A stretch of DNA of 64,000 nt from Cellulomonas fengjieae (GTDB taxonomy: Bacteria; Actinomycetota; Actinomycetes; Actinomycetales; Cellulomonadaceae). The notes under the pieces were generated by a model, which was not told where the DNA came from, made no database searches, and worked only from the letters and a program-made list of their open reading frames with translations. Made by a program: the position numbers and the translations under genes. This document shows positions 16,726 through 24,673 of the stretch, one piece after another. The stretch covers positions 3,348,001 through 3,412,000 of the forward strand of contig NZ_CP074404.1 in the NCBI RefSeq assembly GCF_018388465.1. The letters run 5' to 3'. Positions within the stretch are counted from its first letter, which is position 1; every line of letters starts with the position of its first letter.

Positions 16726-18237
16726 CTAGCGGGCCACCTGCAGCAGGAACATGCTCCACGAGGCGGGCGGAAGCTGCGCGCGCAGCGTCGTGCCGGCGAC
16801 CGTGCTGGAGGGGTGCGAGCGCGGAACGACGCGGTCGGGGTCCTCCTGGGTGTTGGCGGCGAACAGGTCGTCGTCCGCCAGGAGGACCGCCTCGGTGAGG
16901 CTGGCCTCGCCGAAGCCACGCAGGTCGGTGGAGAAGTCGACGGCGTCGGTAGGGTTCCGGTTCACCACGAAGACCGCCAGCCGACCGGTGTCGGCGTCGT
17001 AGGTGGCGACGGAGTCCAGGACCGAGACCTCGCCGTGCTGGGCCGTGACCAGGGTCGGCGCGTCGACGCGCAGGTCCAGCACCTGCCCCTGGGCGTGCCG
17101 CGCCGTGAGCGCGAAGGGGTGGAAGATCGACTGGCGCCACGCGGGGCCGTCCGGCTCCGAGCGGATGGGGCTGATCGTGTTGACCAGCTGCGCCTGGCAG
17201 GCGACGGTCACCCGGTCGCTGTGCCGGAGCAGGGTGATGAGCAGCGAGCCGACGACGACGGCGTCGAGCACCGTGTACGCGTCCTCGCTCAGCCGCGGCG
17301 CGACGGTCCAGTCCCCCGGCGTCTCGTCGCTCTGCAGCGCGCTCTGGTACCAGACGTTCCACTCGTCGAAGGCGATGTCGATCGTCTTGGAGGAGTTGAG
17401 GGTGGCGCCGACGTGGTCCGCCGTGGCGACCACGTCCCGGATGAACCGGTCCATGTTGACCGACGAGGCCAAGAAGCTGGCGACGTCGTCGCCGGCCAGC
17501 TCGTAGTACGCGTGGGCCGAGATGTAGTCCACCAGGTCGTAGCTGTGCTCCAGGACGGTGGCCTCCCACGTGCCGAACGTGGGCATGGAGCGCCCCGACG
17601 ACCCGCACGCGACGAGCTCGAGGTCGGGCTCACGCTGGCGCAGGGCGCGCGCCGTCTCGGCCGCGAGGCGCCCGTACTCGGCGGCGGTCTTGTGCCCGAG
17701 CTGCCACGGCCCATCCATCTCGTTGCCGAGGCACCACATCCGGATGCCGTGCGGCTCGGCCACGCCGTGCTCGACCCGCAGGTCCGACAGCGCGGTGCCG
17801 TGCGGGTGGTTGGCGTACTCCAGGAGGTCGAGCGCCTCCTGCATGCCGCGCGTCCCCAGGTTCATCGCCATGATCGGCTCGACGTCGGCCTTGCGGGCCC
17901 AGGTCATGAACTCGTTCAGGCCGAACGCGTTGCTCTCGATGGTGCGCCAGGCGGGATCGAGCCGCGTCGGCCGGTCCTGCACAGGGCCGACCCCGTCCTC
18001 CCACCGGTACCCCGAGACGAAGTTGCCGCCCGGGTAGCGCACCGCGGTCACGCCGAGCTCGCGCACCAGCTCCAGGACGTCGCCGCGCAGCCCGTCGTCG
18101 TCGGACGTCGGGTGGCCGGGCTCGAAGATCCCGCCGTACACGCACCGACCCATGTGCTCGACGAACGACCCGAAGACCCGGCGGTTGACGGGTGCCACGA
18201 CGAAGGCGGGGTCGATCGACAGCGTGCCGCTCTGCAT
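16726..18237 (-). CDS. GH51 alpha-L-arabinofuranosidase
   Basis: A 503-residue intracellular enzyme that removes alpha-L-arabinofuranosyl groups from arabinoxylan or arabinan oligosaccharides. A TIM barrel with acid/base Glu173 in WCLGNEMDGPWQ and nucleophile Glu292 in IAFDEWNVWYQ, almost the same numbering as Geobacillus AbfA (175 and 294), followed by a C-terminal beta domain. VRYPGGNFVSGYRWEDG is the family N-terminal motif. AGGAG lies before the ATG. It follows the sugar-binding lipoprotein gene after a strong hairpin, so its level may differ from that of the transporter. Confidence 0.95.
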   Translation of the reverse strand: MQSGTLSIDPAFVVAPVNRRVFGSFVEHMGRCVYGGIFEPGHPTSDDDGLRGDVLELVRELGVTAVRYPGGNFVSGYRWEDGVGPVQDRPTRLDPAWRTIESNAFGLNEFMTWARKADVEPIMAMNLGTRGMQEALDLLEYANHPHGTALSDLRVEHGVAEPHGIRMWCLGNEMDGPWQLGHKTAAEYGRLAAETARALRQREPDLELVACGSSGRSMPTFGTWEATVLEHSYDLVDYISAHAYYELAGDDVASFLASSVNMDRFIRDVVATADHVGATLNSSKTIDIAFDEWNVWYQSALQSDETPGDWTVAPRLSEDAYTVLDAVVVGSLLITLLRHSDRVTVACQAQLVNTISPIRSEPDGPAWRQSIFHPFALTARHAQGQVLDLRVDAPTLVTAQHGEVSVLDSVATYDADTGRLAVFVVNRNPTDAVDFSTDLRGFGEASLTEAVLLADDDLFAANTQEDPDRVVPRSHPSSTVAGTTLRAQLPPASWSMFLLQVAR

Positions 18238-18307
18238 TGCTACTCCTGGGGTGTGGTGGAACTCGCGCGCCGGATCTGGTCGACCGACGACGGTGACGTG
18301 CTGGTGC

Positions 18308-18343
18308 GATCCCGGGCGCCGGCGGACGCCGGCGCCCGGGATC
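18308..18343. terminator. Strong hairpin between transporter and glycosidase genes
   Basis: A perfect 16-bp stem, GATCCCGGGCGCCGGC with GCCGGCGCCCGGGATC, around a GGAC loop, 7 nt after the stop of the binding-protein gene. No T-tract follows. It may stop part of the transcripts or protect the upstream mRNA from 3' decay, as in other ABC sugar operons. Confidence 0.65.
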
Positions 18344-18349
18344 AGGGAC

Positions 18350-19687
18350 CTACTTGCCGATCTGGTTCTCCAGGTCCTTCTGCGCCTGGTCGAGCGCCTC
18401 CTGGGGCGCCATGCCGTTCTCGAAGATCTGCGTCCAGGTGACAGTGGTGAAGATGTCGTCGACCTTGGGCAGGTTCGGGTTGGTGAAGGCGCCGAAGTGG
18501 CCGATGTCCGCCTTGACCTCGTTGAGCACGTCGAACAGGTTCGTCTTGAAGTACTTGTTGAACTTGTTGTCCGGGTTGTGCGTGACTGCCTCGTTCTCCC
18601 ACACCGACATGTTCACCGGGTCGAAGCCGAGCACCTCCCAGACGGCGACGTTCGCCTCGGGCGAGAGCTTGGCGAACGCGAGCCACTCCGCCGCGAAGTC
18701 CTTCTTCTTCGACGACTCGATCACCGCGGTACCGGTGCCACCGCCACCGATCGTCGCGACGTCACCGCCCTCGATCACGGGCGCCGGGGCGATGGCCACG
18801 TCACCGGCGAGGTCGGGCATGTAGTCGACGAACCGCGACGTGTACCAGGCGGGGTAGACGATGGCCGCGTAGTCGCCGCGGTTGATGGCGCCGAACGCCT
18901 CGTCCGTGTCGGGTCCGCCACCGGGGATCGTCGAGATCGCGCCCGCGTCCAGCATCCGCTGCTCGAGCTCGAGGGCCTCGACGACCTCCGGGCTGTTCAC
19001 CGCGACGGCGCCGTCCTCGTCGAAGAAGCTGCCGCCCAGCTGCGCGACGATGAGAGGCTCCACGAAGTCGACGCTCGTACTGGCCACGCCGAACGCCTTG
19101 CCCGTCGCCTGGTTGTACGCCGCGCCGGCAGCCTCGAAGTCGTCCCAGGTCTCGATGGTCGTGTAGTCGATGCCCTGGGCCTCGAGCAGCGCGGTGTTGT
19201 AGAACGCCACGAACGCGCCCACGTGCATGGGGAAGCCGTACATGCCGTCGGCCCGGCTGTACAGGTCCAGCCGCGCCTGGACGATGTCGTCCTGGTAGGG
19301 CTTCGCCGCCTCGCTCAGGTCCATGAGCGGGGTCTTGCCGTCCGCCGTGACGAAGTTCGAGAACTTGCTGACCTCGATGTCGACCACGTCGGGCAGGCCC
19401 GCCTTGGCGTTGACCGCGAGCTGCAGCTTGTTGTGCATGTCGTCGTACGGGTACACCGTCACGTCGAGGTCGACGGGGCGGTTCGGGTTCTGCTCGTTCC
19501 ACTCCTCGGCCATCTGCTCGTAGTAGGCCGCGTGCAGCTCGGCGAACACCCACATGTCGAGCGTGGTGGCCTCACCGTCAGCGGCCGGCGCGGCGTCGCT
19601 GTCTGCGCCGCCGCTGCATGCCGACAGCATCAGCAGGCCTGCGACGCCTGCCGCAGCAAGCGGGAGGAACCTTCGCGATACAGCCAT
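18350..19687 (-). CDS. Sugar-binding lipoprotein of an ABC importer
   Basis: A 445-residue extracellular substrate-binding protein of the CUT1 (oligosaccharide) type. The signal peptide ends in the lipobox LSAC with lipidated Cys24, then a serine/alanine linker and the binding domain (TTLDMWVFAELHAAYYEQMA onward). It is encoded downstream of its two permeases; no ATPase gene is nearby, as is normal for actinobacterial sugar importers that share an MsiK-type ATPase. The following glycosidases suggest arabinoxylo-oligosaccharides as ligand. GGAG precedes the ATG. Confidence 0.9.
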   Translation of the reverse strand: MAVSRRFLPLAAAGVAGLLMLSACSGGADSDAAPAADGEATTLDMWVFAELHAAYYEQMAEEWNEQNPNRPVDLDVTVYPYDDMHNKLQLAVNAKAGLPDVVDIEVSKFSNFVTADGKTPLMDLSEAAKPYQDDIVQARLDLYSRADGMYGFPMHVGAFVAFYNTALLEAQGIDYTTIETWDDFEAAGAAYNQATGKAFGVASTSVDFVEPLIVAQLGGSFFDEDGAVAVNSPEVVEALELEQRMLDAGAISTIPGGGPDTDEAFGAINRGDYAAIVYPAWYTSRFVDYMPDLAGDVAIAPAPVIEGGDVATIGGGGTGTAVIESSKKKDFAAEWLAFAKLSPEANVAVWEVLGFDPVNMSVWENEAVTHNPDNKFNKYFKTNLFDVLNEVKADIGHFGAFTNPNLPKVDDIFTTVTWTQIFENGMAPQEALDQAQKDLENQIGK

Positions 19688-19700
19688 GATGTGACTCCGT

Positions 19701-19720
19701 TCTTTCGTGTTCTTTCGTGT
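19701..19720. repeat. Tandem decamer in the binding-protein leader
   Basis: TCTTTCGTGT occurs twice without a gap between the second permease stop and the binding-protein start. On the coding strand it gives two ACACGAAAGA units just before the ribosome binding site. It may tune translation or mRNA processing; this is a guess from position. Confidence 0.6.
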
Positions 19721-19735
19721 TGCGGTGGGTTTCGG

Positions 19736-20644
19736 TCAGCCCTTGACTGCGCCGGCCGTCATCCCGGCGACGAAGAACCGCTGGAAGGCGACGAACAGCA
19801 CGAGGACAGGGAGCAGCGAGAAGAACGCGCCGATGATGAGCAGCGAGTAGTTGTTCCCGTAGGGGGTCAGGAGCGTGTTCAGCCCGATGGGGAGCGTGAA
19901 CTTCTCGCTCGACCGCAGCACGAGCAGCGGCCACAGGAAGTTGTTCCAGATGACCATCCCGTTGAGGATCGCCATCGCGCCGAGAGCAGGCTTCGAGATC
20001 GGCAGCACGAGCTTGAAGAAGATGCCGAACTCCGTGACGCCGTCCACCCGGCCCGCTTCGAGGAGCTCCTTGGGGATGCCCAGGAAGTACTGGCGGAAGA
20101 AGAAGATCGTCACGGAGGCCGCGAGGAACGGGAAGATGATCACGGCGTAGTTGTCCGCGAGACCGAGGTCGTTCACCATCACGAACAGCGGGAGCATCAT
20201 GATCTCGAACGGCACCGTCATGAGCAGCAGCACCGCGACGAACCAGGCGTTCTTGCCCTTGAAGTCGTACATCGCGAACCCGTAGGCGACGAACGAGCTG
20301 ACCAGGAGCGTGCCGGCCACCTGCACCGCCGTCACCACCACCGAGTTGAGGAACCACCGGAAGTACGGCCCGGAGTCGGTGAAGAGCATCACGTAGTTCT
20401 GGAGCGACAGGGCGTCGACGTCGATGTCGAACGAGAGCCCGTTGCGGATGATCTCGTTGCCGTCCTGGAACGTCGCGACGAAGATCGCGACCAGCGGCAC
20501 GAGCACGATCAGGGCGATGGCCACCAGGAAGCAGCCCTGGATGGTCGCGAACAGCCATTGCGGCAGCGGGTGCTTCTCCCGAGGGCCGCCCCGACGACGC
20601 GGGGTCGTCGGCGACGGGGTGACCGCGGTGGTGGGCGCGCTCAT
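19736..20644 (-). CDS. ABC sugar permease, MalG-type
   Basis: A 302-residue membrane protein with six predicted helices and the EAA loop EAGRVDGVTEFGIFFKLVLP, the contact site for the ATPase. It begins MSAPTTAVTPSPTTPRRRGG and its first helix is at about 30-52. Together with the preceding permease it forms the channel of the CUT1 importer. The ATG overlaps the preceding stop in ATGA, and GGAGGAG lies just upstream. Confidence 0.93.
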   Translation of the reverse strand: MSAPTTAVTPSPTTPRRRGGPREKHPLPQWLFATIQGCFLVAIALIVLVPLVAIFVATFQDGNEIIRNGLSFDIDVDALSLQNYVMLFTDSGPYFRWFLNSVVVTAVQVAGTLLVSSFVAYGFAMYDFKGKNAWFVAVLLLMTVPFEIMMLPLFVMVNDLGLADNYAVIIFPFLAASVTIFFFRQYFLGIPKELLEAGRVDGVTEFGIFFKLVLPISKPALGAMAILNGMVIWNNFLWPLLVLRSSEKFTLPIGLNTLLTPYGNNYSLLIIGAFFSLLPVLVLFVAFQRFFVAGMTAGAVKG

Positions 20645-21594
20645 CGCGACTCCTCCTTCTTGAACGTGCCGGTCGCTGACAGGTAGGTCAGGTTGATCGC
20701 CATGATCACGATGAGGAGCACGACGCCCACCGCGGAGGCGAACCCGAGGTCGTTCTCCTCGATCCCTCTGCGGTACAGGTAGCCGACGACCGTCAGACCC
20801 TGGTTGTTCGGGGAGTTGTTGCCGGCGTAGAGCATGAAGCTCTCGAGGAACATCGCCAGGCCGCCGTAGATGCTGATCGTCGTGACGTAGACGAACGTCG
20901 GCTTGAGGTTCGGCACCGTGATGGAGAAGAACTGCCGCACCTTCCCGGCGCCGTCGATCGACGCTGCCTCGTAGTACTCGTCGGGGATCGACTGCATGCC
21001 GGCGAGGAAGTAGAGGATGTTGACGCCGGTGTACCGCCACATCGCCAGCGCAAGGAGCGCGACGAGACCCCCCGTGTCGGTGCGCAGCCAGCGGACCGGG
21101 TCGGCACCGAACAGGCCGATTGCCTGGTTGACCAGGCCCGTGCTGCTCTCGGCGAACATGAGCCGGAAGATCACGCCGGCGACCACGATCGAGGTGAGGG
21201 CGGGCACGAAGAGGGACGCCTTGAACAGACCCTTGAGCCGCTCACTGCCGAGCTTGGAGTTGATCACCGCGGCGAGCGCCAGCGGTACCGGGATCAGGAG
21301 GAGGAGCGTGAGGACCATGTACCGCGCACTGTTGGACATGGCCTGCCAGAAGACCCGGTCCCGCCACAGGCGCTCGTAGTTGTCCGCGCCGACGAAGCTG
21401 GCGTCGCCGAACACCACCTCCTGCGTGCTCATGATGAAGGTCCGCACGAGCGGTACCGCCCAGAACGCGAGCAGGGTGATGACGAACGGGGCGATGAAGA
21501 AGTACGGGGCCAGGCGCTGGGAGTAGAGCAGGGCCCGCAGAGGACGCCTGCCTGATGTCTTCGGCGGCGCCTGGCGCCCGTGCGACCGTGCCAC
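20641..21594 (-). CDS. ABC sugar permease, MalF-type
   Basis: A 317-residue membrane protein, first gene of the importer operon. Six helices, a periplasmic loop with VFGDASFVGADNYERLW, and the EAA loop EAASIDGAGKVRQFFSITVP. It starts at the ATG at 21594, downstream of a 451-bp region that holds two palindromic operators, and overlaps the next permease by 4 nt. Confidence 0.93.
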   Translation of the reverse strand: MARSHGRQAPPKTSGRRPLRALLYSQRLAPYFFIAPFVITLLAFWAVPLVRTFIMSTQEVVFGDASFVGADNYERLWRDRVFWQAMSNSARYMVLTLLLLIPVPLALAAVINSKLGSERLKGLFKASLFVPALTSIVVAGVIFRLMFAESSTGLVNQAIGLFGADPVRWLRTDTGGLVALLALAMWRYTGVNILYFLAGMQSIPDEYYEAASIDGAGKVRQFFSITVPNLKPTFVYVTTISIYGGLAMFLESFMLYAGNNSPNNQGLTVVGYLYRRGIEENDLGFASAVGVVLLIVIMAINLTYLSATGTFKKEESR

Positions 21595-21695
21595 TTCGTA
21601 CTCCCGCTCTCCAGGGGTTCCGGACGCCTCACGAGACTCGACGACCGTGTCTCGTTGTGCGATGCGCCCTCGGGCCGACGTTCACTGGTCCGGCG

Positions 21696-21723
21696 TGTAC
21701 AACGTCAACTGTGACGTTATACA
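21696..21723. promoter_or_regulatory. Large palindromic operator, importer promoter
   Basis: Half-sites TGTACAACGTCA and TGACGTTATACA pair in 11 of 12 positions around a central ACTG... spacer of 4 nt. The size suits a LacI-family dimer. It lies about 100 nt before the first permease and overlaps a possible -10 box (TATAAC, minus strand), so binding would repress the importer operon. Confidence 0.6.
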
Positions 21724-21739
21724 GCTGTGACCTGCGTTA

Positions 21740-21753
21740 TTACGACGTCGTAA
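21740..21753. promoter_or_regulatory. Second palindromic operator
   Basis: TTACGACGTCGTAA is a perfect 14-bp palindrome with a central GACGTC, 16 nt from the larger one. It shares the ACGTC core with it. Both probably bind the divergently encoded LacI protein, allowing co-operative or looped binding. Confidence 0.6.
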
Positions 21754-22045
21754 CTGCGCCCCGCCAGCATTGCCCTCGATGACCGTCGCTGTCAACCTCT
21801 GACCGTGTCGCTCACTGCGTGCCTGGTCCGGTCGGTGTGGGGCACGCCCGCGACGTCGCAGCGTCAGCCGGGACGATGCGGCCCCGGCGCGCTGTACGCT
21901 CTGGGACTTGCGTCGGCCGGGAGACCCGGGCGCGCCCTCGGCGTCGCGGCGGAACGGATGCCGACCCGGCTCCGGGACACGATGATGCGCCGGGGGACGT
22001 CCACGAGTGCGTCCGGCGGGACTACGAGAGCGCGGAGCTGCCGTC

Positions 22046-23119
22046 GTGAGTGTGACCATGCGCGATGTCGCGCTCCTCGCGGGCGTGTCGAACAAGACCG
22101 TCTCGAACGTGGTCAACGACCACCCGCACGTGCATCCGACGACGCGCGCACGCGTCCAGCAGGCGATCGCCGACCTCGGCTACCGTCCGAACCTGTCGGC
22201 CCGCGGGCTGCGCTCGGGCCGGACGGGGGTCATCGGCCTGGCCGTGCCCGAGCTGCGCCAGCCCTACTTCGCCGAGCTGGCGGACGCGGTGATCGCGGCC
22301 GCGGAGCGTCGCCACCTCAGCGTGATCATCGGCCAGGCCGGCGCGGACCGCGAGCACGAGATGGCGGTGCTCACCCGCGGGCTGCGGCAGACCGACGGCC
22401 TGCTCTTCAGCCCCGAGCACCTGGGCACCGAGGACCGCGGTCTGCTCGGTGACGTCGAGTACCCCCTGGTGCTGCTCGGCGAGCGCATCTTCGGCGGGCC
22501 GAGCGACCACGTCACGATGCACAACGTCGAGGGCGCACGTGCGGCCGTCGAGCACCTGCTGGGCCTGGGCCGCCGCCGGATCGCCGTCGTCGGCGCGCAC
22601 CCCGACCGGCGCACCGGCCAGCTGCGCCCGTCCGACCTGCGGGTGCAGGGCTACCGGGAGGCGCTGGACTCGGCCGGCGTCCCGCAGGAGCGACGCCTCG
22701 AGCGCGCCGTCGCGCCCTGGCACCCGGAGAACGGCGCCGACGCGATGCGCGAGCTGCTCGACTCGGGCCTCGAGTTCGACGGCGTCCTCGCGCTCAACGA
22801 CAGCCTCGGCATCGGCGTGCTGCGGGCACTCGGCAAGGCCGGGCGCCGCGTACCGGACGACGTGGCCGTGATCGGGTTCGACAACATCGCGGACGGTCGC
22901 TTCACCACGCCGTCGCTCTCGAGCGTGGATCCCGGGCGGGACGAGATCGCCGAGACCGCCGTCGCGATGCTGGTCGAGCGGATCGAGTCCGGCAGCGGTG
23001 CGCCACGAGCCCCCCGCCTGCACAAGGCGGCGTTCCACATCGTGGCCCGCGAGTCCACGGGCGGGCACGACGAGGAGCCGCTGCGCCACGGGGCGACGGG
23101 CGAACCCGCGGAGGGCTGA
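22046..23119 (+). CDS. LacI-family regulator divergent from the sugar importer
   Basis: A 357-residue repressor. The helix-turn-helix is MRDVALLAGVSNKTVSNVVN, the hinge LSARGLRSGRTGVIGLA, and the sugar-binding domain runs to RFTTPSLSSVDPGRDEIAET. Its position across the operator region from the importer suggests it controls that operon and itself. The GTG at 22046 (VSVTMRDVA) has GGAG 8 nt upstream; an ATG four codons later is the alternative start. It is about as similar to the other LacI protein in this locus as family members usually are, so the two probably read different sugars. Confidence 0.92.
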   Translation: MSVTMRDVALLAGVSNKTVSNVVNDHPHVHPTTRARVQQAIADLGYRPNLSARGLRSGRTGVIGLAVPELRQPYFAELADAVIAAAERRHLSVIIGQAGADREHEMAVLTRGLRQTDGLLFSPEHLGTEDRGLLGDVEYPLVLLGERIFGGPSDHVTMHNVEGARAAVEHLLGLGRRRIAVVGAHPDRRTGQLRPSDLRVQGYREALDSAGVPQERRLERAVAPWHPENGADAMRELLDSGLEFDGVLALNDSLGIGVLRALGKAGRRVPDDVAVIGFDNIADGRFTTPSLSSVDPGRDEIAETAVAMLVERIESGSGAPRAPRLHKAAFHIVARESTGGHDEEPLRHGATGEPAEG

Positions 23120-23132
23120 GCCCTGCCGCGGG
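23105..23132. terminator. Convergent bidirectional hairpin
   Basis: CCCGCGG and GGGC pair with GCCC and CCGCGGG around the loop TGA, which is the LacI stop codon itself. It stands between two convergent genes and can end transcripts from both sides. Confidence 0.6.
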
Positions 23133-23144
23133 CCGCCCGCCGCC

Positions 23145-24008
23145 TCAGCCGCGGGGGCGCAGGTAGGCGGCGTGCCCGTCGTTCACGCGGATCCGCACGT
23201 GCGTCGAGGAGGTTGGGTCGACCGGCCCTTCCACCGTCTGACCGCCGTCGGCGGTCGTGATGTCGAGCGCCACGGGCCTGCCGGTGCCGTACACGGTCAC
23301 GTCGCCGTCGGCCGCCTGGGCGTCGACGTCGCCCTGGACCCCGGAGATCTCCGTCCGGCCGTCACTCGAGCGCGTGGTGACCGAACCGGACACGCGCGCG
23401 ACGGTGACCGCACCGTCGGCAGACTGGAGGGACACGTTCCCGCGCACGTCGCTGACGTCCACGCGGCCGTCGGCGACGCGGACCGTGACGTCGCCGTCGA
23501 TGTCGGAGATGGTCGGGTCGCCGTCGGCGGCATCGATCTCGAGCGGTCCGCTCAGCGCCGTCGCGGTCACCGACCCGTCGTGGGAGCGGACGACCACGGC
23601 GGTGCCCTCCGGCACGGTGACGTCCAGCGACGTGCTGCAGAAACCGGGCCGCCACCAGTCGCACCGGTAGCTCACGCGCAGCCGGTCGCCGGACTCGTCG
23701 GCCCGGTAGGTCGGGGTCGACAGCGCCGACCTGGCGGACCGTGCCACCTGGACGCGGTCGCCGCCGGTCGTCACGGTCACGAGGCCGTCGGCCTCCAGCT
23801 CCACCACCCGCGCGGCACCGTAGCTCGCGTCCTGCGACGCCGTGGTCACGTCGTCCGACCCCAGCACGAGCAGGTCGACGGCGCTGTATGCCCCGAACAG
23901 CAGCAGGAGGCCACCGACGACGCCGCCGATCCAGGTCAGCGCGCGGGCCGCCGGGCTGCGCGGGGCCGCGCTCGTCGCGTCCGCCGGTCGTTCCAGGGTG
24001 CTGGTCAT
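23145..24008 (-). CDS. LiaF-like membrane protein with DUF4097 beta-repeats
   Basis: A 287-residue protein with one membrane helix (about 24-45) and an extracytoplasmic domain made of short repeats such as GDVTV, GRVDVSDV and GAVTVARV, each a turn of a beta-helix. This is the DUF4097/adhesin-like fold found in LiaF and related proteins. The gene follows a NarL-type regulator and its kinase with a 4-nt overlap, so it is probably the accessory or output part of an envelope-stress module. A disulfide could form between the two cysteines in YRCDWWRPGFC. Confidence 0.8.
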   Translation of the reverse strand: MTSTLERPADATSAAPRSPAARALTWIGGVVGGLLLLFGAYSAVDLLVLGSDDVTTASQDASYGAARVVELEADGLVTVTTGGDRVQVARSARSALSTPTYRADESGDRLRVSYRCDWWRPGFCSTSLDVTVPEGTAVVVRSHDGSVTATALSGPLEIDAADGDPTISDIDGDVTVRVADGRVDVSDVRGNVSLQSADGAVTVARVSGSVTTRSSDGRTEISGVQGDVDAQAADGDVTVYGTGRPVALDITTADGGQTVEGPVDPTSSTHVRIRVNDGHAAYLRPRG

Positions 24009-24673
24009 GTGCGTTCTCCGTTCGTGGGTTCGTGCTCCAGCCAGCGCAGCACGGCGAGCACGCGGCGGTGGTCGTCGGCGTCCTGCGGGAGGTCGAGCTT
24101 GGTGAGGATCGACGTGACGTGCTTCTCCACGGCGGGCAGGCCGACGACGAGCCGGTCGGCGATGGCGGCGTTGGAGCGGCCCTCCGCCATGAGGCCCAGC
24201 ACGTCCCGCTCGCGCGGGGTGAGCGTCTCCAGGCCGGTGCGGCGCGTCCGGGCGAGGATCTGCGCGACGACCTCGGGGTCGATGACCGTCCCCCCGCGGG
24301 CGACGCGGCCCAGCGCGTCGAGGAACTCGTCCACGTCCGCCACCCGGTCCTTGAGCACGTAGCCCAGGCCGCGCACGTCACCGGCGAACAGCTCACGGGC
24401 GTACCGCTGCTCGACGTACTGGGACAGGACCAGCACCGGCAGCCGCGGGTGCAGGCTGCGCAGGTGGATGGCCGCGCGCAGGCCCTCGTCGGTGTGCGAC
24501 GGGGGCATCCGGACGTCGGTCACCAGCACGTCGGGCACGTCGGCCGAGGACCCGAGTGCCGCGACGACGTCGTCGGCCGTGGTGTAGCCGGTGACGTCGT
24601 GGCCCTCCGCCACGAGCAGGCGGGTCAGGCCGTCCAGGAGGAGGACGGAGTCCTCCGCGATCACGATGCGCAC
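24005..24673 (-). CDS. NarL/LuxR-type response regulator
   Basis: A 222-residue regulator. Receiver domain with the acidic pocket IAEDS and phosphoacceptor aspartate in DVLVTDVRMPP, the KDRVAD lysine near residue 105, then the LuxR helix-turn-helix LTPRERDVLGLMAEGRSNAA. The GTG start lies inside the kinase's last codons (13-nt overlap) with GGAGG upstream. It ends in an ATGA overlap with the LiaF-like gene. Confidence 0.93.
   Translation of the reverse strand: MRIVIAEDSVLLLDGLTRLLVAEGHDVTGYTTADDVVAALGSSADVPDVLVTDVRMPPSHTDEGLRAAIHLRSLHPRLPVLVLSQYVEQRYARELFAGDVRGLGYVLKDRVADVDEFLDALGRVARGGTVIDPEVVAQILARTRRTGLETLTPRERDVLGLMAEGRSNAAIADRLVVGLPAVEKHVTSILTKLDLPQDADDHRRVLAVLRWLEHEPTNGERT

Larger units (their letters stand above)
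21595..22045. other. Divergent control region between the sugar importer and a LacI gene
   Basis: This 451-bp stretch has no convincing gene. It holds the two palindromes listed separately (21696-21723 and 21740-21753), a comparatively AT-rich segment at 21690-21760, and then an unstructured GC-rich leader up to the LacI start. TATAAC on the minus strand (21715-21720) could be a -10 box for the importer and lies inside the larger palindrome. Confidence 0.6.
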
